Assembly (NCBI RefSeq): GCF_016545825.1
Contig: NC_052614.1
Location: forward strand, 22,462,559-22,526,558
Direction: 5' to 3'
Source of the DNA: Eucalyptus grandis
Taxonomy: Eukaryota; Streptophyta; Magnoliopsida; Myrtales; Myrtaceae
Length of the DNA: 64,000 nucleotides
Part shown: piece after piece, positions 58,684 through 64,000 of the stretch
Layout of the letters: every line of letters starts with the position of its first letter
How positions within the stretch are numbered: position 1 is the first letter of the stretch
Notes under the pieces: model-generated
What the model was told of the DNA's origin: nothing
Seen by the model: only the letters and a program-made list of their open reading frames with translations
Database searches by the model: none
Position numbers and translations under genes: made by a program

Positions 58684-59905
58684 TGGAGCGAAGGTGATGT
58701 CCCATAAAATTAATTAGTTTAATCCATTTAATCTAATATCCTCAATAAAAGAGATTAAGGAAAGGTGATTTCAATCAAAGAGGCCCCGTAGACATGAGCC
58801 GATATTCATAGGACAACTTTCAAGCATAAAGGAGGATTCCTACCTTCCTCATGGAAATTTTAGCCTTTCAATTTTTCCCAAAGCGCTCATTTGCGGACAC
58901 GTAATTACACGAACAATAGGCAACTGGTAATATGATTTTGATTAGAGTAAGCAATCTGTTGTGGGTATTCCGAAAAAGGGTAAAAAATATTTGAGCTCCA
59001 CAAATGAAGGCTAGGTAGCTGAGTTCGAGGTCAACTTTATAGTTCTTGATATATTCCACCAAAGAGAGCGGCTTAACACCCAGGACTAGGAATCACGAGC
59101 TCATTTAGATCCTAGATGCCTTATTAGGGCTCAACAAAATTCAAGTATTAATAAGCTCCCACTCAACTGCAGCTTGATATCAAAATAGAAACCATGAACT
59201 ACATAAATTATGATGAATTTGAATGGCATATAGGCTGAACTTGAATAATTTTCATTTGCACTAAGGCGAGCTTCGAAGGAGGCAGCTTACCTGAAGGGCA
59301 AGAAAAACAACTTGCTGCAAAAGCAGCCTATTTTACATCGCTGCTTGGAAGTTCTGCAGCTATCCAACATCCAATGCATCACATTATGGTTTACATAAGA
59401 GGATAAAAGAGAGAAGATAGGGTATCCTACCATCACTCATTTGAATGTTTGTTGTTTGAAAAGGACGGTTGGAATTCAATGTGAGATTGCATATATCGAT
59501 TACCAAGCAAGAGCCCAATCTTTTCTCGGAATTTCCCCCCCAAAGCCACATGGCAGCACGCAACGAACTAAATTATGCAAACACTATTACAATAGGCAAA
59601 AAACCACTCCTGACTCCATCAGCAGTAATATCATGAACAGTTACTTTCCTTTTGCAGAATTAAGAAAAGATGTCCTAAATCATTGTCATGTCCTGGTAAG
59701 AGGGTGGTCAGGGTTGAGGGAACTTTCTCAATCGTAGTAGAAAGCATCCACAGAAAATTCTGCAAAAACTGACCTCCTCTGCCTGGAGATAATATGTGCA
59801 AAAAGGCGCATCCTGTCATCCATGTACAATGAGACAATTTTCTTGCTAGATCGCAAAATTCAAGGAAATTAATGGGCCTTGCACGTAACCTGACTCGCCT
59901 AATTG
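58684..59905. other. Spacer between tRNA and DDR4-like gene
   Basis: The 3' side of the DDR4-like gene. Frames at 59441-59737 (+) and 59631-59837 (-) show no recognisable domain. No repeat with clear borders is visible. Confidence 0.4.
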
Positions 59906-62900
59906 TTACACGTCGGAAGTGTCATCCTCGCTGTCACTAACCACAGCAGAGTCCAAAATGATCTTGCTGCTGGCGTTCCCTAATGGGTTTTCATCATCTG
60001 AATCGGGTATAATAGCCAAGTCTAGAGCAGAGTTTCTAGTGGGTCTTTGACTCAGCAACTTCTTCATGTGCAACGTCCCCATTTCCTCAACTGCATGAGC
60101 AGCAGCTCCAGCTAACCTTTTGCTCCAGCGCGATCCAGCCACTCTATGAGAAACATGAATTTGCCTCTTTGGATGATTAATATTAGAAGGAGAATCGATT
60201 GTGCTACCAAGGCAGTCCTCATCCGAGTTTTTTGACCTACTGCTATCATCATCAATGTTTTTTCCATCATATTCCTCATCCGTGTTGTCATTTCTAGCTC
60301 CTTCAAGCCTGTTAATCTGAGTCTCAGAAACATCATAGATATTGATTCTATCAATCCCTTCGTGTGAATGTGTCTCCTCATTGTGGCTATCATCCTCTTT
60401 ACTAAGCTCACAATGCTTGTACTGTTTCCTTTGATCTTCAGCAGTCGACCTACTGAACAACAGATTATGTAAATAGCTGGTGCGAGAATCTCTGCATTTT
60501 CTTATTTGGCATCAGCTCTATGAGACTGAGAATGCACATCAGCTTTGTATGAATGAAATGCATAACGCATGCAAATGAGAAAAAAACATGCTTTATCAGA
60601 AAATAAGAGTAGACTGCCCTATGGTTCCACTTTTCAAAAAGTAGCTCACTTCCAACTCCTATAGCAGTTTTAGCAACCAACGATCTGGCAGAAATACAAC
60701 TTTTTTTTAGTGCAGCAACATGATAGAGCATTTCTTGCCGTATCATTCCTTGACTGGCATAGCCTCTATCATTGTTCTCACTGCTTTTCTTGTCGAAAGC
60801 TTAAAGGTTCTGAGACATTCAATGCAGACTATGCAAAAAGCAGATATGTCATGCCCAGAATGGTCTTTTGCATTTATACTTCAAAAAACTAACATACTGG
60901 CTTTAGAATATCCAGGCCCCAAGCCCCTACAGTCTACACTTGTTAAGAGCACTACTTAGCGGTGACACAACATGATCGTAAGGGAAAGATACTAATGGTA
61001 CCAAGATCTACAGAAACTATGATGTTCAGCTGCTAAGCCAGTAAAAAACTCAAATCTAGAGATTCCCTGGCGACACCTGACTTTAGAAGGAGAGAGTAAG
61101 TTGTATTCCATAAAGTATCAAAAGCAATTCAGAGAACAAGATCTTACTGTGTGACTTGTATAGCCTCATTAATGGCCCGATCATACTCCTCTGCACATGG
61201 AGAAAGTTGGTTTAAACTTCAAAAGCCAAATGACACCAAAAGTTCTGCCCAAACAATAGCAAGTTAACAGGTTGTAATTGAAAATCCATCATACCGAATG
61301 TGTAACTTATAGGCCGACGATTCCGGCAGGATCGAGGACGAGCAACTGCATAGGAACTCTTAAAATTATCTAGGAGCATCTTTTGTTTTTCTTCCCGCTT
61401 GAGAGCTCTTTCTTTGCTCTGTTTCAAAGCTAACTGATTCAGGTTTATATGATGAGAAAAAGTAAATGTAGACAGGGGAGATAAAGTAAACATGAAACTT
61501 GGAGATCGAGTTCTTTCCAACATAAATAGTCATGGTAACAAAAACAGGGCTGCATTTACATGAAGACCTTAGTAACACTTGCCTTCTTTATTTTCTGTAG
61601 GACAGGTATTATATCAGATTGTATGATTCTACTGACGGCAACTTCAGCTACACCTTTGCTTGATGCAAGTGCTTCCTGTCATTGTTAGCATGAAATGGGT
61701 GATTCGTAGAAGCTTAAACTCCCCAAAAACTAGAAAATCCAGAAACTACTATCACTTCCTTACCACAACTTCAGAAAACTCATCAAGATTAGTGGCAAGT
61801 GTTTCCCACCGAAACATTCTGGATGGTAGAGGTACACAGCGCTCATCCCTGTTGGTACCCTTCAACTTGGGAATACATACAGCCTTATATAGCCTGTACC
61901 CACCAGTTGCATTTCCATCATACCTACGTGACCATCAGAGGAAACATCACCATTTGTCAAACCACACATAATTAGGTCCAAAGAACACTCTTAGTTAGCA
62001 GTACCAGTAAGAAGTTCCATTTCCATGACTAGCAAGCTTTTCTTTGCGAAAACAAGATATGTGAGTTCCATCCTTAAGGGCGTTGTTTATGTAAGACACT
62101 GCATCATCTTGCTGCATGACATTAAAGTTCAGTAATGAGTTAGTAAAGCTGATAGAGAAGAAGACACTCAGAAAACTCATCTACAAAGTACAAATTTTGT
62201 TAGGTTCAGAAAATCTATTTGATATCAAGTGTTTAAAATTCAGAGTCACAGAGCAAAAAGCTTTAGATATTTCAATAAAATTTCCATACAAAAGCATACC
62301 AAGATCATCAGATGTATACGGAGCGAAAGGGAGAGAAAAAACATTACAATGGCTCGGAGTTCACATAGAGCTTTCAGTAAAAGTAATCGACCAACCGGAT
62401 CAAGGTCTTTGTACTGAGATATTTCCTTCCTGATACAAGCACATAAGGCCACTTAAGCCTATATGTTTGAGTTTCAAGGGAAATTAAAGCAATCAAATAG
62501 ATGGCCCGTGGAAAATTACCCATTAGCCAGCGTTAATGGGATATTCCCCTCAGCAACCTGAAATTTGGCCAGTCTCTCGTGGTCATCTACTCATTCAGGT
62601 ACTACATGGGAGAACCAGATGCAGAGAACTAAAGAATTAAAAATTGACTTACCCACTGCCACCATGGGTCCAGTTTCTTACAGAGTACAGTCACCCATGC
62701 ATCAGAACCATCCAATGCTTTGCTAATAGGCCGAATTCCCTGCTTAGAGTGAATGTTATGCTAATAAACTAGCACCAAATACTGAATAGAGTCCAACCCA
62801 TAGAAGGATGAAAGAGATAGTTGGCAAGTTAAGATATAGACAAGGCAAGCTAGTTGCTTTATTCTACTCATTAAAATGAAAAAAAAAAAAAAATGCCATG

Positions 62901-64000
62901 CATTTATTCAGATTACATTGACATCAAATAAGCCACAGTATTGACGAATCTTCTGGGCAAACTAGATAACAAGCTCTTGCTGACATTCTCATGACAATCA
63001 CGACTATAACCTGCTCTTGGGAAAACTGTGAGTAGACCATACCTCCAAAAGAAGTTCCAGCCAGCACCAAAATAATCTAGATTAGCTTAAAGAACGACAT
63101 TCACAGGTGCGAGTTAAATATTCAACAGACTTTTATCTGAATAACAAGAGTCCAGAGAAAGCAAATTCGTTGCGCATATTTGCAGAAAATGCAGGTCAAA
63201 TTTTCCTGCAGAAGTTACTAGATTTTTTTTAGTTAGCCTGTAAAACTTCTTTTCAAGCGGATGCCAGCATCCAAGATTCCCACCAAATATTAACCTTAAG
63301 CTCGTTTTGAAAATTGTTTCCCTCTTAAAAGTTAGGCTTTTCATGTCTAGTTTGACCCCCGAAAGTAAAAAATTCCAGTTTCTCCTCTAAAGCAGCGATC
63401 ATTTCTGAGGAAATATCGGACCATCCAGATAGGAAATCCCAAGCATGTGTTGATAAATGTAACAAAGTAACTGGAGGCAACAGACTGAGTACAGACAAAA
63501 CCATTTCCTAGCCGAGACGACAAGCTGAATAATCGTAGAAGCTACCAACGTAAGCGCAGGTTCATGACAGTGTAAGAACCTTCAAGAGCTTGATGTGGAG
63601 CTGCGCGATGGAAGAGTTCGGCCTGATCAGACCTCCTTCGATCTCCTCGGCGGACAACTTGAACTCATTCCCGATTACCGGCTCAAAAACCTGCAGGCAA
63701 CGCAAACGATCATCGTCGAATCGACGGCGAACTTCAAAAGCATTCCGTTTCCGGTCCTCGTTCCGGAACCGGTAGCGATCAAAGCGAAACGTGAAAAATC
63801 AACGAGAGCGATCGGAGCGCGAGACGGCCTACGCTTAAGAAGTTGAGAACGGAGGCGAGCTCCCACCGCTCCCGCAGCTCCCGGAGGACCTCCGGGCCTA
63901 CTACTTCTCCGTCGCGGGCGTCGTCCAGGATCGACGGCGTCGTCTCCCCCTCGCGACCGTCGGCCTCCGTTCCCCCGGCGCCGGCGGCCGGAACCCGGCG
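59906..64000 (-). CDS. DDR4: DDT domain-containing protein, DDR4-like (5' end cut by window)
   Basis: DDR proteins are DDT-domain partners of plant ISWI remodelers (CHR11/CHR17). Exons on minus: 64000-63833 (partial), 63690-63580, 62739-62653, 62557-62520, 62429-62348, 62111-62005, 61923-61764, 61675-61583, 61433-61295, 61190-61148, 60684-60650, 60449-59906. The DDT-like part includes ELRERWELASVLNFLSVFEP and IAQLHIKLLKGI. A WHIM-like part follows: KDLDPVGRLLLLKALCELR, then ISCFRKEKL and GTSYWYDG. The helical LKREEKQKMLLDNF is next, then RNRRPISYTFEEYDRAINEAI and an acidic tail with RWSKRLAGAAAHAVEE. The intron after exon 8 has a GC donor (AAG/GCAAGT). The phase between the 35-base exon 11 and exon 12 is off by one; either another short A run (plus T's 60668-60671) or a different splice site explains it. 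The family assignment is good; the exact paralogue is less certain. Confidence 0.75.

Noticed and set aside
60112..60411. Met-rich frame on the minus strand within the last DDR4-like exon
   Set aside because: It is an off-frame shadow of the acidic and Ser-rich tail; the adjacent frame has the coherent sequence and the stop at 59906.
1..64000. CRISPR arrays, bacterial operons, phage or integron structures
   Set aside because: The gene structure is clearly plant nuclear; the repeats are inverted-repeat elements and microsatellites, with no evenly spaced identical repeats.

Overview
The window is nuclear DNA of a flowering plant, most likely a woody eudicot. The genes have many exons with GT-AG introns and their closest recognisable relatives are Arabidopsis proteins. 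The spacers are AT-rich and full of small terminal-inverted-repeat elements, one clear SINE and microsatellites. The style of the repeats reminds me of Myrtaceae such as Eucalyptus, but nothing in the sequence proves that. All gene names below come from recalled protein similarity, not a database search.

Layout: 1-10.8 kb has no supportable gene. It holds repeats, two promoter-like stretches with G-boxes and a TATA box but no gene behind them, and a SINE with a 15-bp target-site duplication. Five protein genes follow. RBL11 (+, 10807-12968, 7 exons) is a plastid rhomboid-like protein. AP4B (-, 21474-14442, 11 exons) is the beta subunit of the AP-4 vesicle adaptor. ASI1 (+, 28899-46771, 10 exons over 17.9 kb) is a BAH-RRM chromatin/RNA protein. 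AFC3 (+, 52915-57156, 12 exons) is a LAMMER kinase. A DDR4-like DDT-domain gene (-, 59906 to beyond 64000) is cut by the window end. A tRNA-Leu(CAA) lies between the last two genes. The AP4B-ASI1 neighbourhood agrees with the close linkage of their Arabidopsis relatives (At5g11490 and At5g11470, from memory).

The spacer upstream of ASI1 carries a duplicated block (22.95-25.51 kb and 26.5-28.1 kb) that includes the TATA box and transcript leader. Copy 1 was later split by a 1-kb hAT-type element. Between the copies lies what looks like the truncated 5' end of another gene. The ASI1 leader itself contains a second, roughly 370-bp tandem duplication. ASI1 introns 3 and 7 (5.2 and 3.5 kb) carry a MULE-type MITE and a 1.6-kb inverted-repeat element that appears to have captured a PPR gene fragment. 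This is notable because the ASI1 family is known for allowing transcripts to pass through transposon-bearing introns.

Three of the five genes (AP4B, ASI1, AFC3) each contain exactly one apparent single-base loss in a short A run of the coding strand, and DDR4 has a possible fourth. All other exon phases fit perfectly. The simplest reading is systematic homopolymer undercalling in the assembly rather than loss of three conserved genes. I did not find a clearly new biological system; the strongest observations are the repeat architecture around ASI1 and this shared error signature.
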